Assembly: GCF_014203795.1 (NCBI RefSeq) | Contig: NZ_JACHJU010000001.1 | Coordinates: 1,860,001 to 1,924,000, forward strand | Direction: 5' to 3' | Length of the DNA: 64,000 nt | DNA from: Streptosporangium album | GTDB taxonomy: Bacteria; Actinomycetota; Actinomycetes; Streptosporangiales; Streptosporangiaceae | Shown: positions 48,643 through 57,682 of the stretch, piece by piece | Position numbering within the stretch: the stretch's first letter is position 1 | Layout: each line of letters begins with the position of its first letter | Notes under the pieces: generated by a model | Databases searched by the model: none | What the model was told of the DNA's origin: nothing | The model's input: the letters and a program-made list of their open reading frames with translations, nothing else | Program-made: the position numbers and the translations under genes

Positions 48643-49947
48643 ATGGCACTCGTTTTCCAGCTCGCCGTGGGACTCGCCGCGGGACTCGCGATCGGATTCC
48701 TGATGGGCCGGGCTCGTGCCTCTGAGGGAGCGACGGACATGGGGGCACGCCTGGCCGAGGCCGAGGCCCGGGCGAAGGTCGCCGAGGAGAAGGTCGCCTA
48801 CGTCGAGGGGCAGCTCGCCGAACGGTTCCAGGCCCTGTCGGCTCGCGCGCTCGATGTCAACAACCTGCGTTTCCTGGAGCTGGCCGAGACCCGGCTGGCC
48901 GCCGGCCGTACCGAGGCCGCCGGAGAGCTGGAGCAGCGCAGACAGGCGGTCGAGCACATGATCGAGCCGTTGAAGGACACCCTGGCCCGCGTCGAGACGC
49001 AGTTGCGCGACACCCAGTCGGGCCAGCGGGCCGCCCACGCCGAGCTGGCCAAGCACATCGACGTCGTCCGCGAGAGCAACGACCAGCTCCGCGGCCAGAC
49101 GACCGCGCTGGTGCGCGCCCTGCAGCGCCCGGAGGCCAGGGGCCGGTGGGGGGAGCTCCAGCTCCGCAGGGTCGCCGAGATCGCCGGGATGCAGCGCTAC
49201 TGCGACTTCGACGAGCAGGCGAGCGCCACCACCGCCGACGGCGTTCTCCGGCCCGACATGGTCGTACGGCTGGCCGGCGGCAAGAACGTCGTGGTCGACT
49301 CCAAGGTCTCCCTGGCCGCCTACCTGGAGGCCGCCGAGTCCGGCGACCCCGACTACCAGTCGGCCCGGCTCGACTCCCACGCCCGGCACGTGCGCGAGCA
49401 CGTGGACCGGCTCGCCGCCAAGGCCTACTGGCAGGCGTTCAGCCCGGCGCCGGAGTTCGTGGTGCTGTTCATCCCGGGCGAGGCGTTCCTGGCCCCGGCT
49501 CTGGAGCGCGATCCCGCCCTGCTGGAGTACGCCATGCGGCGGCGGGTCCACATTGCCACACCCACCACGCTGATCACCATGCTCCGCACGACCCAGTACG
49601 CCTGGCAGCAGGCCGCGCTCAGCGAGAACGCGCGAGCGGTCTTCGAGCTGGGCAAGGAGCTCTACGAACGGCTGGGCACCATGGGACGGAACATGGAGTC
49701 GATGGGCCGGTCGCTGAGCAGAGCCGTGGAGGCCTACAACCGCACGGTCGGCTCCCTGGAGACCCGGGTGCTGGTGAGCGCGCGCAAGCTGAACGACCTG
49801 GGACTGGTCGAGGCCGAACTGGACGGACCCGGAACGGTCGAGGACCTGCCACGCGCGCTGACCTCGCCCGAACTGCTGGAAGAGGAGAGGTCAAGCTCCC
49901 CTCTGATGTCCCGGCTGAACGGTAAATTGACGAACGACCTGCCCTAG
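48643..49947 (+). CDS. rmuC: DNA recombination protein RmuC
   Basis: 434 residues. An N-terminal membrane helix (VFQLAVGLAAGLAIGFLMG), then a coiled coil (about 30-170, ARLAEAEARAKVAEEKVAYV) and the conserved RmuC domain (about 170-400: GRWGELQLRRVAEIAGM, VVDSKVSLAAYLEA, HVDRLAAKAYWQAF, PEFVVLFIPGEAFL). RmuC limits inversion at short inverted repeats and looks nuclease-like. The ATG at 48643, with GAGGTGG upstream, is preferred over the GTG at 48634. Confidence 0.92.
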   Translation: MALVFQLAVGLAAGLAIGFLMGRARASEGATDMGARLAEAEARAKVAEEKVAYVEGQLAERFQALSARALDVNNLRFLELAETRLAAGRTEAAGELEQRRQAVEHMIEPLKDTLARVETQLRDTQSGQRAAHAELAKHIDVVRESNDQLRGQTTALVRALQRPEARGRWGELQLRRVAEIAGMQRYCDFDEQASATTADGVLRPDMVVRLAGGKNVVVDSKVSLAAYLEAAESGDPDYQSARLDSHARHVREHVDRLAAKAYWQAFSPAPEFVVLFIPGEAFLAPALERDPALLEYAMRRRVHIATPTTLITMLRTTQYAWQQAALSENARAVFELGKELYERLGTMGRNMESMGRSLSRAVEAYNRTVGSLETRVLVSARKLNDLGLVEAELDGPGTVEDLPRALTSPELLEEERSSSPLMSRLNGKLTNDLP

Positions 49948-50081
49948 AAGCTGTTCTCTTGGGACGCCGACAGCCGGACACTGGAGGCGGAACGGAGCGG
50001 GTTGGCGATGAGGGGCCAAGGTCGAGGGGGGTGTCTGGTGGACGAGCGAGGCGACGGGCAGCCGCTTGGCGAGGTGATCGC

Positions 50082-50600
50082 GTGAGCGAGCGGAAGCGCG
50101 GTGGCGGCATCCGGCTGACCGCCCGGGGCGCGATGACGTCGGTGCTGGCGTCCACACTGGTGGGCGGTGTCCTGCAGGCGTTATTCGTGCTGCCCGCGCT
50201 GGCCGGGGTGGCGTTCGTGGCCGGCTGCACGGCCGCGGTGTCGCTGGTGAACCGGCGGGACCTGCTCTCGCTGGTGGTGTCCCCACCGCTGATCTTCCTG
50301 GTGGCCACGCTGATCGTCGAGGTGGTCCGGGCGCTGGGCACGGCCTCGCCGATCCAGGCGTTCAGCCTTGGCATGCTCACCGTGCTGTCGGCCGGTGCTC
50401 CATGGCTGTTCGGCGGCTCGATCGTGGTCCTGCTCGTCGCATGGCGCCGCGGGCTCGCCCAGTGTGTCCGCGATCTGCGCGAGGAGCTGCGGGCGGCAGG
50501 ACCGGACATCCCCCGTCCGAGGAGCGGCAGCGACTACGCCCCCGAGCCCGAGGGCTATTTCGAACCCAAGGTGTACGGCACGCCCCGCGAAGGTCAGTGA
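50082..50600 (+). CDS. DUF6542-like membrane protein
   Basis: 172 residues with three to four hydrophobic segments (MTSVLASTLVGGVLQALFVL, GVAFVAGCTAAVSLV, VVSPPLIFLVATLIVEVVRA, VLSAGAPWLFGGSIVVLLVA) and a charged C-terminus. This matches the conserved actinobacterial DUF6542 protein that sits beside ispH and xseA. The GTG at 50082 follows GAGGTGATC. The 134 bp after rmuC (49948-50081) hold no clear gene. Function unknown. Confidence 0.75.
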   Translation: MSERKRGGGIRLTARGAMTSVLASTLVGGVLQALFVLPALAGVAFVAGCTAAVSLVNRRDLLSLVVSPPLIFLVATLIVEVVRALGTASPIQAFSLGMLTVLSAGAPWLFGGSIVVLLVAWRRGLAQCVRDLREELRAAGPDIPRPRSGSDYAPEPEGYFEPKVYGTPREGQ

Positions 50601-50602
50601 GG

Positions 50603-50633
50603 CCGTGCGGCGGCGCCCGGCGCCGCCGCACGG
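50603..50633. terminator. perfect hairpin between DUF6542 and ispH
   Basis: CCGTGCGGCGGCGCC and GGCGCCGCCGCACGG form an exact 15-bp stem around one base, 2 bp after the DUF6542 stop and 13 bp before the ispH stop. It serves two convergent genes. Confidence 0.85.
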
Positions 50634-50646
50634 ACGGGGGATCGGG

Positions 50647-51615
50647 TCAGACGGTGGCTCGCAGGTCCTTGCGGAGCTCGTGCGGGAGGGCGAAGCGGAC
50701 GCTCTCCTCGACGGACTCGACCTCCTCGACGTCGTTGAACCCGTGCGCGGCGAGGCGGGCCAGGACCTCGGCGACGAGCTCCTCGGGGACCGAGGCGCCA
50801 CTCGTCACACCGACCGTGGTGACGCCGTCGAGCCACTCGTCCTTGATGAGTGAGGCGTCGTCGACCAGGTAGGACGCGTCGGCGCCGTGGTCGAGGGCGA
50901 CCTCTACCAGGCGCTTGGAGTTGGAGGAGTTCTCTGAGCCGACGACGATGACGAGCTGGGCCTGGGCGGCGATCTCCTTCACCGCGACCTGGCGGTTCTG
51001 GGTGGCGTAGCAGATGTCGTCGCTCGGCGGGTCGATGAGGTTCGGGAAACGCTCCTTGAGCCGGGAGACCGTCTCGACGGTCTCGTCCACCGACAAGGTG
51101 GTCTGCGACAGCCACACCAGCCGGTCGGGGTCCTTCACCTGGACGGCGCCGACCGCGTCGAGGCCGTCGACGAGCCGGATGTGGTCGGGGGCCTCGCCCG
51201 CGGTGCCCTCGACCTCCTCGTGGCCCTCATGACCGATGAGCAGGATGTCGTAGTCCTGGGACGCGAAGCGCCTGGCCTCGTTGTGCACCTTCGTCACCAG
51301 CGGGCAGGTGGCGTCGATCGTCCTGAGGCTGCGCTGGGCGGCTTCCCGGTGGACCGCCGGAGAGACTCCGTGGGCGGAGAAGACCACGATCGCGCCCTCG
51401 GGCACCTGCTCGGTCTCCTCTACGAAGATCGCTCCGCGCGCCTCCAGCGTCTTGACCACATGGGTGTTGTGGACGATCTGCTTGCGGACGTAGATCGGCG
51501 CGCCGTACTGCTCAAGGGCCTTCTCGACGGCCTGGACCGCTCGATCGACCCCCGCGCAGTAACCACGGGGCTTGGCCACAAGTACGCGTCGGGTCGCGGG
51601 GGTCGTTGAAGTCAT
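50647..51615 (-). CDS. ispH: 4-hydroxy-3-methylbut-2-enyl diphosphate reductase
   Basis: 322 residues. The [4Fe-4S] enzyme makes IPP and DMAPP at the end of the non-mevalonate isoprenoid pathway. The three cluster Cys are in [11 protein letters not shown] (near 20), [11 protein letters not shown] (near 104) and [10 protein letters not shown] (near 204). Also [16 protein letters not shown] and [11 protein letters not shown] are typical. Complete; the length is normal. Confidence 0.96.
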   Translation of the reverse strand: MTSTTPATRRVLVAKPRGYCAGVDRAVQAVEKALEQYGAPIYVRKQIVHNTHVVKTLEARGAIFVEETEQVPEGAIVVFSAHGVSPAVHREAAQRSLRTIDATCPLVTKVHNEARRFASQDYDILLIGHEGHEEVEGTAGEAPDHIRLVDGLDAVGAVQVKDPDRLVWLSQTTLSVDETVETVSRLKERFPNLIDPPSDDICYATQNRQVAVKEIAAQAQLVIVVGSENSSNSKRLVEVALDHGADASYLVDDASLIKDEWLDGVTTVGVTSGASVPEELVAEVLARLAAHGFNDVEEVESVEESVRFALPHELRKDLRATV

Positions 51616-51723
51616 GTTCTTATGCTACGTGGAGTGTCCGCTGGGCCGCCCACGCGTCCTATGACCTCATACGGCACAGTCTTACCAGACTAGGTGCCCA
51701 ATACAGACTCTCAGGGAGACGAC

Positions 51724-52575
51724 ATGGCAGTCCCCGACATCCTCCGCAATGTCACCAGAAACATTAAAGAAGCGCTCTCCAGTCGCGAGGGGTTCAAAGA
51801 GAAGGCCAAGGATCTGCCGCTGTACGTGCTGCAGTCCGCGCTGAGCGGGATGGGCCAGGCTCTGCGGATCGGCGACCGCATGCGGACCTCGATCAAGCAC
51901 CTCGCCGACCAGGAGGAGAACGCCGAGGAGTCCCGCCGGGAGGCCGCGGGGAGCGAGAAGGCCACGGAGAGCGTGGAGACCGAGGAGAAGCCGGCCCGCC
52001 GCGAGCCGGTCATCTTCGCCCCGCGTCCGGAGAGCACCCCCGTCAAGGAGACGGCTCCCGAGGTCAACGGCTCCTCCTCCCGTCCGGAACCGGTCATCTT
52101 CGCCCCCACCAAGCCCAAGGCGACCGGCCCCGAGCCCACCGCGGCCGAGGCTCCCGACGCCACCGCGACCTCCAAGGCCGCCGAGGCCGGCGACTCCGCC
52201 GAGGCCGCAAAGGCCAAGCCCGCCGAGGCCGTCGAGACCGCACAGACCGAGCCCGCCGAGGCCGTCGAGACCGCACAGACCGAGCCCGCCGAGGCCGCCG
52301 AGGCCGAGGCGGGGATTCCCTCGCCCGCGGCCGTGCAGGTCGAGGTCGCCGAGGTGGAGATCGTCGAGTCCGCGGCGGCCGAACCGGTCGCCGTGCCCGC
52401 CGAACCGATGCCCGGCTACGGCCAGCTGACGGTCGCGTCCCTGCGCGCCCGGATGCGCGGCAAGTCCGCCGAGCAGATCCAGGAGCTCCTCGACTACGAG
52501 CAGGCAACCACCGCCCGTCCGGAGGTCGTGCGAATGTACGGGAACCGGCTGGCCAAGCTGGGGTCGGCGGAATAG
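51724..52575 (+). CDS. lipid-droplet-associated-type acidic protein
   Basis: 283 residues. The N-terminal ~60 (AVPDILRNVTRNIKEALSSR, LPLYVLQSALSGMGQALRIG) form amphipathic helices. The long middle is Glu/Ala/Pro-rich, and the end (YGQLTVASLRARMRGKSAEQ, then ELLDYEQATTARPEVVRMYG) is a small helical domain. Actinobacterial proteins of this make-up, found at the same place between ispH and xseA, are annotated as lipid-droplet-associated. ATG at 51724 after GGGAGACGAC. Function beyond that is inferred. Confidence 0.7.
   Translation: MAVPDILRNVTRNIKEALSSREGFKEKAKDLPLYVLQSALSGMGQALRIGDRMRTSIKHLADQEENAEESRREAAGSEKATESVETEEKPARREPVIFAPRPESTPVKETAPEVNGSSSRPEPVIFAPTKPKATGPEPTAAEAPDATATSKAAEAGDSAEAAKAKPAEAVETAQTEPAEAVETAQTEPAEAAEAEAGIPSPAAVQVEVAEVEIVESAAAEPVAVPAEPMPGYGQLTVASLRARMRGKSAEQIQELLDYEQATTARPEVVRMYGNRLAKLGSAE
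52228..52293. repeat. 33-bp tandem repeat in the acidic protein gene
   Basis: Two identical 33-bp copies (52228-52260 and 52261-52293) encode AVETAQTEPAE. The exact identity suggests a recent duplication inside the low-complexity linker. Confidence 0.92.
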
Positions 52576-52601
52576 CCACCACCGGCGCGTAGGCTCCGCC
52601 C

Positions 52602-53810
52602 ATGAGCTCGAAGACCACTCCGGAACAGCCACTCCCGGTCCGCACGGTGCTGCAGATGGTCGGCGGCTGGATCGGCAAACTCGGCACCGTCTGGGTGGAG
52701 GGGCAGATCACCGAGTTGACCGCCCGCGGCGGCACGGTGTTCCTGACGTTGCGTGACCCCGTGGCCAACGTGTCGGCCCGGGTCACCTGCCCCCGTGGCG
52801 TCTACGAGGCGACCGTCCCCCGGCCGGTGGACGGCGTCCGGGTCGTCATGCACCTTAAACCGGACTTTTGGGTAAATAAGGGGTCTTTCGCGTTCACCGC
52901 GCTGGAGATGCGGCCGGTCGGCGTCGGCGAACTGCTGGCCCGGCTGGAGCGGCTACGCCAGGTGCTCGCCGCCGAGGGACTCTTCGGCGTCGACCGCAAG
53001 CGGCGGCTGCCGTTCCTGCCCGGCACCGTCGGACTCATCTGCGGCCGTGACTCGGCCGCCGAACGCGACGTGCTGGAAAACTCGCGACGCCGCTGGCCGG
53101 CGGTGCGGTTCAAGGTCGAGCCCGTGGCCGTGCAGGGACCGTACGCGGTCGGCGAGGTCACCGAGGCCCTGCGGAAGTTCGACGCGGACGGCGAGGTCGA
53201 CGTCATCGTGATCGCACGGGGCGGCGGGTCCATGGAGGACCTGCTGCCCTTCTCCGACGAGGCGCTGGTCCGGGCGGTCGCCGCGTGCCGGACCCCGGTG
53301 GTCAGCGCGATCGGCCACGAGCAGGACAACCCGCTGCTCGACCTGGTCGCCGACGTGCGGGCGTCCACCCCCACGGACGCCGCCAAGAAGGTCGTGCCGG
53401 ACGTCGGCGAGCAGCTCACGCTGGTGCGCCAGCTCCGTGACCGGGGCCGCCGGGTGGCCGGTGGCTGGCTGGACCGTGAGACGGCATGGTTGGCGGCGGT
53501 CCGCACCCGTCCCTCGCTGGCCGACCCGGTCCGGGAGATCGAGCGCAGGGCCGAGCAGGCCGAACAGCTCAGGGACCGGGCGAGGCGGTCGCTCACCGGC
53601 TCCCTGGACCGCGCCCAGGATTCCCTGGGACACCTGCGGGCACGACTGGTCTCCCTCTCCCCCGCCGCCACCCTGGAACGCGGCTACGCGATCGTGCAGC
53701 GCCCCTCGGGCGACGTCGTACGGCTGGCGGGCGACGTCGCACCCGGTGACGAGCTGACGATCCGCTTCCCCGACGACAGGGTGACGGTCAGGAGGGATGC
53801 CGCCACGTGA
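52602..53810 (+). CDS. xseA: exodeoxyribonuclease VII large subunit
   Basis: 402 residues. An N-terminal OB-fold ([30 protein letters not shown]) precedes the catalytic domain with [20 protein letters not shown] and [20 protein letters not shown], then a helical C-terminus (about 270-380). With XseB it degrades single-stranded DNA to oligonucleotides. The subunit is slightly shorter than the E. coli protein, as in other actinomycetes. Its stop lies 23 bp inside the opposing GNAT gene. Confidence 0.93.
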   Translation: MSSKTTPEQPLPVRTVLQMVGGWIGKLGTVWVEGQITELTARGGTVFLTLRDPVANVSARVTCPRGVYEATVPRPVDGVRVVMHLKPDFWVNKGSFAFTALEMRPVGVGELLARLERLRQVLAAEGLFGVDRKRRLPFLPGTVGLICGRDSAAERDVLENSRRRWPAVRFKVEPVAVQGPYAVGEVTEALRKFDADGEVDVIVIARGGGSMEDLLPFSDEALVRAVAACRTPVVSAIGHEQDNPLLDLVADVRASTPTDAAKKVVPDVGEQLTLVRQLRDRGRRVAGGWLDRETAWLAAVRTRPSLADPVREIERRAEQAEQLRDRARRSLTGSLDRAQDSLGHLRARLVSLSPAATLERGYAIVQRPSGDVVRLAGDVAPGDELTIRFPDDRVTVRRDAAT

Positions 53811-54258
53811 GCGACGGATAGCCGTCGTCGACGAAGCCGAGCTCCCGGTAGAGCGGCTCCGCATCCGAGGTGGCGTGCAGGTCCACCCTCTGGACCTCGC
53901 CGTCCCGGTACCAGTCCAGGAGCGCGGACATGATGGCCCGGCCGTGCCCCCGGCGCCGGTGCGCGGGGTCGGTCGCCATGCCCTGGATGTAGCCGCAACG
54001 GCCGTCGGGGAGGGTGGGGCCGGGGAAGCGGTCGAAGATGAGGCCGATCCCGCAGGCGGCCAGGCCGCCTGCGGGGGCGTCCACCACGTAGACGGCCGTG
54101 TCGTCGCTGCCCAGCCGCTCCTCGAGACTGTCGGCGTAGTCCTCCTGCCAGCGCTCGCCGATCGGGTAGCTGCCGTCCTGGGCCATCCGGTCGGCCAGGA
54201 TCACGCGGAGGCGGACCAGCTCGGGGATATCCTCGGGGGTCGCGGGGCGGACGCTCAT
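53788..54258 (-). CDS. GNAT family N-acetyltransferase
   Basis: 156 residues. [20 protein letters not shown] opens the fold, and [20 protein letters not shown] is the acetyl-CoA loop, followed by [18 protein letters not shown]. It acetylates an unknown substrate. It lies against xseA, overlapping its last 23 bp, and so separates xseA from xseB. Confidence 0.88.
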   Translation of the reverse strand: MSVRPATPEDIPELVRLRVILADRMAQDGSYPIGERWQEDYADSLEERLGSDDTAVYVVDAPAGGLAACGIGLIFDRFPGPTLPDGRCGYIQGMATDPAHRRRGHGRAIMSALLDWYRDGEVQRVDLHATSDAEPLYRELGFVDDGYPSLTWRHPS

Positions 54259-54324
54259 AGACGCAGTCTCCCAGTCCTGCGGTGCGGGGCCTCTGCCAGG
54301 GCGAGTGCCCCTAGGGTGGTGGAC

Positions 54325-54555
54325 GTGGCCGATGAGAAGACACCGTCGTACGAGCAGGCACGCGAGGAGCTGACCGAGGTGGTCCGCCGCCTGGAGGCGG
54401 GCGGGCTCACGCTGGAGCAGTCGATCGAGCTCTGGGAGCGTGGCGAGAAGCTGGCGTCGGTGTGCGAGGAGTGGCTCCAGGGCGCCCGGGTGAAGCTCGC
54501 CGCCGCCATGGCGCAGCGCAGGCAGCCCGATCCCTCCGGCGACGCGCCCTTCTAG
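54325..54555 (+). CDS. xseB: exodeoxyribonuclease VII small subunit
   Basis: 76 residues. The conserved XseB core is clear: SYEQAREELTEVVRRLEAGG, then LTLEQSIELWERGEKLASVC and the ending LQGARVKLAAA. The small subunit stabilises XseA. GTG at 54325 (another GTG at 54316 is possible). The usual xseA-xseB pair is interrupted here by the opposing GNAT gene. Confidence 0.92.
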   Translation: MADEKTPSYEQAREELTEVVRRLEAGGLTLEQSIELWERGEKLASVCEEWLQGARVKLAAAMAQRRQPDPSGDAPF

Positions 54556-54600
54556 CGTGCCGGGACCGTACGGCGTGCCGGGACCATGCGGAGGCGCCCG

Positions 54601-55152
54601 CTAGGAGGTGATCTTGACCTGCTGCTTGAGCGATCCGGCCAGCGCCGACAGCTCGTCCCACTGAGCGGTCCCGGTGACGACGACCGTGACGTCGGGCAGG
54701 AGCCGGACCAGGGAGCGCTGGTTCTTGTCCTTGCGGAGGCGCTGCTCCCAGGTCACGCCGCCGATCTGGACGTTGCCGACGACCTCTCCGGTGTTGGCCA
54801 TCCGGTTGGCGAACTCGGCCGCCGGCTTCTCGTCGCTCTGGGCGAGCATCACGTGGGAGCGGGTGGCGGCCTCGGGGCGCTTGGCGGTGGCGAAGCCGAG
54901 CCTCCAGCTCACCACGCCCTTCTGGTCGGTCATCTGGGAGCTCGTCGGAATCCAGCCGGCGGGCACCGGGTCGGGCGGCCACACCTGGTAGGGGGCGGCA
55001 CGCCGCATGTTGGCCACGTCGATGGAGTAGTCGACCTTGGGGATGTGCTCAGTCCTGCTCTGCGGTGTGACCAGCAGGAAGACGCCGACACCGGCAAGGC
55101 AGACCAGCATCGCGACCACGTAGCCGTAGAAACCCTGAGTGAACCGTTCCAC
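54601..55152 (-). CDS. DUF4245 membrane-anchored protein
   Basis: 183 residues: one N-terminal helix (GYVVAMLVCLAGVGVFLLVT, about 10-28) and an outer domain (about 40-180: YSIDVANMRRAAPYQVWPPD, WRLGFATA, GGVTWEQRLRKDKN, VVVTGTAQWDELSALAGSL). This is the DUF4245 family, found at this place in many actinomycetes. Function unknown. Convergent with xseB. Confidence 0.88.
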   Translation of the reverse strand: MERFTQGFYGYVVAMLVCLAGVGVFLLVTPQSRTEHIPKVDYSIDVANMRRAAPYQVWPPDPVPAGWIPTSSQMTDQKGVVSWRLGFATAKRPEAATRSHVMLAQSDEKPAAEFANRMANTGEVVGNVQIGGVTWEQRLRKDKNQRSLVRLLPDVTVVVTGTAQWDELSALAGSLKQQVKITS

Positions 55153-55191
55153 GTCTGTCGACCCTAGCCGCTCGGAAGGGCGGTCTCGGCC

Positions 55192-55797
55192 TCAGGGGCG
55201 GTGAATCTGCCCGATGATGGCCAGCACGCCCTCGGCGAGCTCGCGGGAGGCGGCCTCGTCCTCGGACAGGGCGACCTCGGAGACCGCGGCGGCGAGCGCG
55301 CCGGTGAGGACCACGACCAGCGCGCCCTGGTCTCCCTCGAACAGGGTGGCATTGCGCTTGGCCCACTGGCGGAGCCGGTCGCGCATGATGACCTCGAAAC
55401 CGGGCGGGCCGTCACCGCGCAGGAACAGCGCGGAGATCTCGCGCTCGGCGAGGCACCCTTCCAGGTAGGCGCGGGCGCCGGCGACGAACAGCCGCATCGG
55501 GTCGGTCTCGCCTTCGGCGCGGACCTCCTGGACCGCCTGCTTGCTCCGTTGGGTCTGCCGGCTCTGGAACTCGTCGAAGAGCGTCAGATAGAGATCGGCC
55601 TTACCGGAGAAGTGGTGGTAGAGGCTGCCGACGCTCGCTCCGGCCCGGGCGACCACGTCGGTGACCCCGGCCTCCGCGAAACCACTCGTGACGAAGACCT
55701 CTCTCGCCGCGGTGAGAAGTGCGACGCGCGTGGCGGCGCCCCGCTCGGAGGTCCGTGCGGTCACACCTGCCACCTGCCAATCCGTGTCGCTGCTCAT
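55192..55797 (-). CDS. TetR family transcriptional regulator
   Basis: 201 residues. The N-terminal TetR HTH reads RVALLTAAREVFVTSGFAEA then VTDVVARAGASVGSLYHHFS and GKADLYLTL. The C-terminal ligand domain has no named ligand. ATG at 55797 is preferred over upstream starts. It is divergent from glpX by 82 bp and may act on its own promoter or the glpX promoter. Confidence 0.88.
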   Translation of the reverse strand: MSSDTDWQVAGVTARTSERGAATRVALLTAAREVFVTSGFAEAGVTDVVARAGASVGSLYHHFSGKADLYLTLFDEFQSRQTQRSKQAVQEVRAEGETDPMRLFVAGARAYLEGCLAEREISALFLRGDGPPGFEVIMRDRLRQWAKRNATLFEGDQGALVVVLTGALAAAVSEVALSEDEAASRELAEGVLAIIGQIHRP

Positions 55798-55879
55798 AGT
55801 GGGCACATTATCCCTCGACACCCGGTAAGAGGGTGGCAACTACGATCGTTGCAGTAATCCACGAGAGGGGCTCCTCGTC

Positions 55880-56914
55880 ATGTCCGATCAGTCATCCGTA
55901 CCCGCCGCGCTGGCCACGGGCGCACACGCCCCCGACCGCAACCTCGCTCTCGAACTTGTCAGGGTGACCGAGGCCGCCGCGATGGCGGCGGCCCGCTGGG
56001 TCGGGCGCGGCGACAAGAACGGCGCCGACGGTGCCGCGGTGAACGCGATGCGCCAGTTGATCAACACGGTGTCGATGAGCGGCGTGGTGGTGATCGGCGA
56101 GGGGGAGAAGGACAACGCGCCGATGCTCTACAACGGCGAGCAGGTCGGCGACGGCAGCGGTGCCGCCTGCGACGTGGCCGTGGACCCGATTGACGGCACC
56201 CGGCTGACGGCGCTCGGCATGCCCAACGGCATCTCGGTCATCGCGGTCAGCGAGCGCGGCTCGATGTACGACCCGTCGGCGGTCTTCTACATGGACAAGC
56301 TGGTCACCGGCCCCGAGGCCGCCGGATCGGTGGACATCAACGCGCCGGTGGCCGACAACATCGCCGCGGTGGCCCGTGCCAAGGGGGGCGAGCCCTCGGA
56401 CGTGACCGTGGTCGTCCTCGACCGGCCGCGCCATGAGAAGCTCATCAGGGAGATCCGGGACACCGGCGCGCGGATCAGGCTCATCACCGACGGCGACGTG
56501 GCCGGAGCGATCATGGCCGCCCGCGCGGGAACCGGCGTGGACCTGATGCTCGGCGTCGGCGGCACGCCGGAGGGCATCATCGCGGCGTGCGCGCTCAAGT
56601 GCCTGGGCGGTGTGATCCAGGGCAGGCTCTGGCCGCAGGACGACGCCGAGCGCCGCCGGGCGCTGGACGCCGGTCTCGACCTGGACGCCACGCTGAGCAC
56701 CGACGACCTGGTCAGGTCCGACGACGTGTTCTTCGCGGCCACCGGGATCACCGACGGCGAGCTCATGCAGGGTGTCCGCTACCGGGGCGGCCACGCCGTC
56801 ACCAGCTCCCTGGTCATGCGCGGCCGTTCCGGCACGATCCGCAAGATCGAGAGCGAGCACCAGCTCTGGAAGCTGCGCGCCTACAGCGCGATCAACTTCG
56901 ACAGCGCGAGCTGA
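55880..56914 (+). CDS. glpX: class II fructose-1,6-bisphosphatase
   Basis: 344 residues. Metal and phosphate motifs: [20 protein letters not shown] near 72-91, [16 protein letters not shown] near 98-113, and [20 protein letters not shown]. It hydrolyses fructose-1,6-bisphosphate in gluconeogenesis and is the usual FBPase of actinomycetes. Complete, with normal length. Confidence 0.96.
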   Translation: MSDQSSVPAALATGAHAPDRNLALELVRVTEAAAMAAARWVGRGDKNGADGAAVNAMRQLINTVSMSGVVVIGEGEKDNAPMLYNGEQVGDGSGAACDVAVDPIDGTRLTALGMPNGISVIAVSERGSMYDPSAVFYMDKLVTGPEAAGSVDINAPVADNIAAVARAKGGEPSDVTVVVLDRPRHEKLIREIRDTGARIRLITDGDVAGAIMAARAGTGVDLMLGVGGTPEGIIAACALKCLGGVIQGRLWPQDDAERRRALDAGLDLDATLSTDDLVRSDDVFFAATGITDGELMQGVRYRGGHAVTSSLVMRGRSGTIRKIESEHQLWKLRAYSAINFDSAS

Positions 56915-56928
56915 CCCGCCCGCCGCCG

Positions 56929-56968
56929 GCCGCCCGTGTCCCCGTTCAGCGGCGGAACCACGGGCGGC
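56929..56968. terminator. hairpin after glpX
   Basis: GCCGCCCGTG (56929-56938) and CACGGGCGGC (56959-56968) are exact inverted copies with a 20-base loop. The second arm lies inside the last codons of the opposing DUF1707 gene. A shared terminator is plausible. Confidence 0.55.
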
Positions 56969-57545
56969 GGGGACGCTTGGGCGACTTGGCGACGATGCTG
57001 CCCATGGTGACGAGTCCGGTGATCTCGATGACCGGGCCGTCGGACGAGGGCGGCACCCGGTTCTTCTTTCCGGCCATGAAGCCGGAGGCGGGCATCTCGA
57101 TCCGGACGCCCTCGGGGACGATGAGCGTGAGGGTCCCGGCCATCACGGTGACCTGGAGGGTCACGTGGCCGGACTGGAGGACCGCCTCGCGCAGGTCGAG
57201 CGTGACGTTGGCGCAGATCGCGGTGGCGGAGAAGCGGGTGGGCACCACCCAGCGGCCCGAGCGCTTGTCCGAGCCGAAGAAGGCCACGACCGGGCGGACG
57301 TCGGTCCGCAGCGGCTGGGCCTCGGGCGGGAGCAGGTCGGTGGTGAGCGCGGCGATCTCGCCCAGCGTGCGGGCGCGGTACAGCGCTTCGAGCCGTTCCT
57401 CGTGCTCCTCGTGGTTCAGCCGGCCGTCGGCGAGCGCGTCGCTCAGCACGGCGGCCACCCGTTCCCGGTCGGCGTTTCCCGCCCGCAGATCGCCGGGGGC
57501 CGGCGGGGGTGCGGAGTGGCGGGGCGAGGGCGGGAAACTGTCCAC
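56946..57545 (-). CDS. DUF1707 / LiaF C-domain-like protein
   Basis: 199 residues. A DUF1707 unit (about 18-70: DLRAGNADRERVAAVLSDAL, LNHEEHEERLEALYRA) is followed by a beta-rich part (about 85-175: FFGSDKRSGRWVVP, ANVTLDLREAVLQSGHVTLQ, TLTLIVPEGVRIEMP) like the C-terminal domain of cell-wall-stress proteins of the LiaF group, and a basic tail (RPRRPWFRR). No membrane helix is seen. GTG start at 57545. Function unknown. Confidence 0.82.
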   Translation of the reverse strand: MDSFPPSPRHSAPPPAPGDLRAGNADRERVAAVLSDALADGRLNHEEHEERLEALYRARTLGEIAALTTDLLPPEAQPLRTDVRPVVAFFGSDKRSGRWVVPTRFSATAICANVTLDLREAVLQSGHVTLQVTVMAGTLTLIVPEGVRIEMPASGFMAGKKNRVPPSSDGPVIEITGLVTMGSIVAKSPKRPRRPWFRR

Positions 57546-57682
57546 CCCTCGACGATAATCGCTGCGGGGGTCGTGGCGGCGCGGCCCGCCCCTCCCGCGG
57601 CGCGACGACGCGGGTGATCGGCCATTGACCACTGGGGACGGCACCCCTAATCTGGCGGAAACTTGAACCCCCCTCATGTTCC

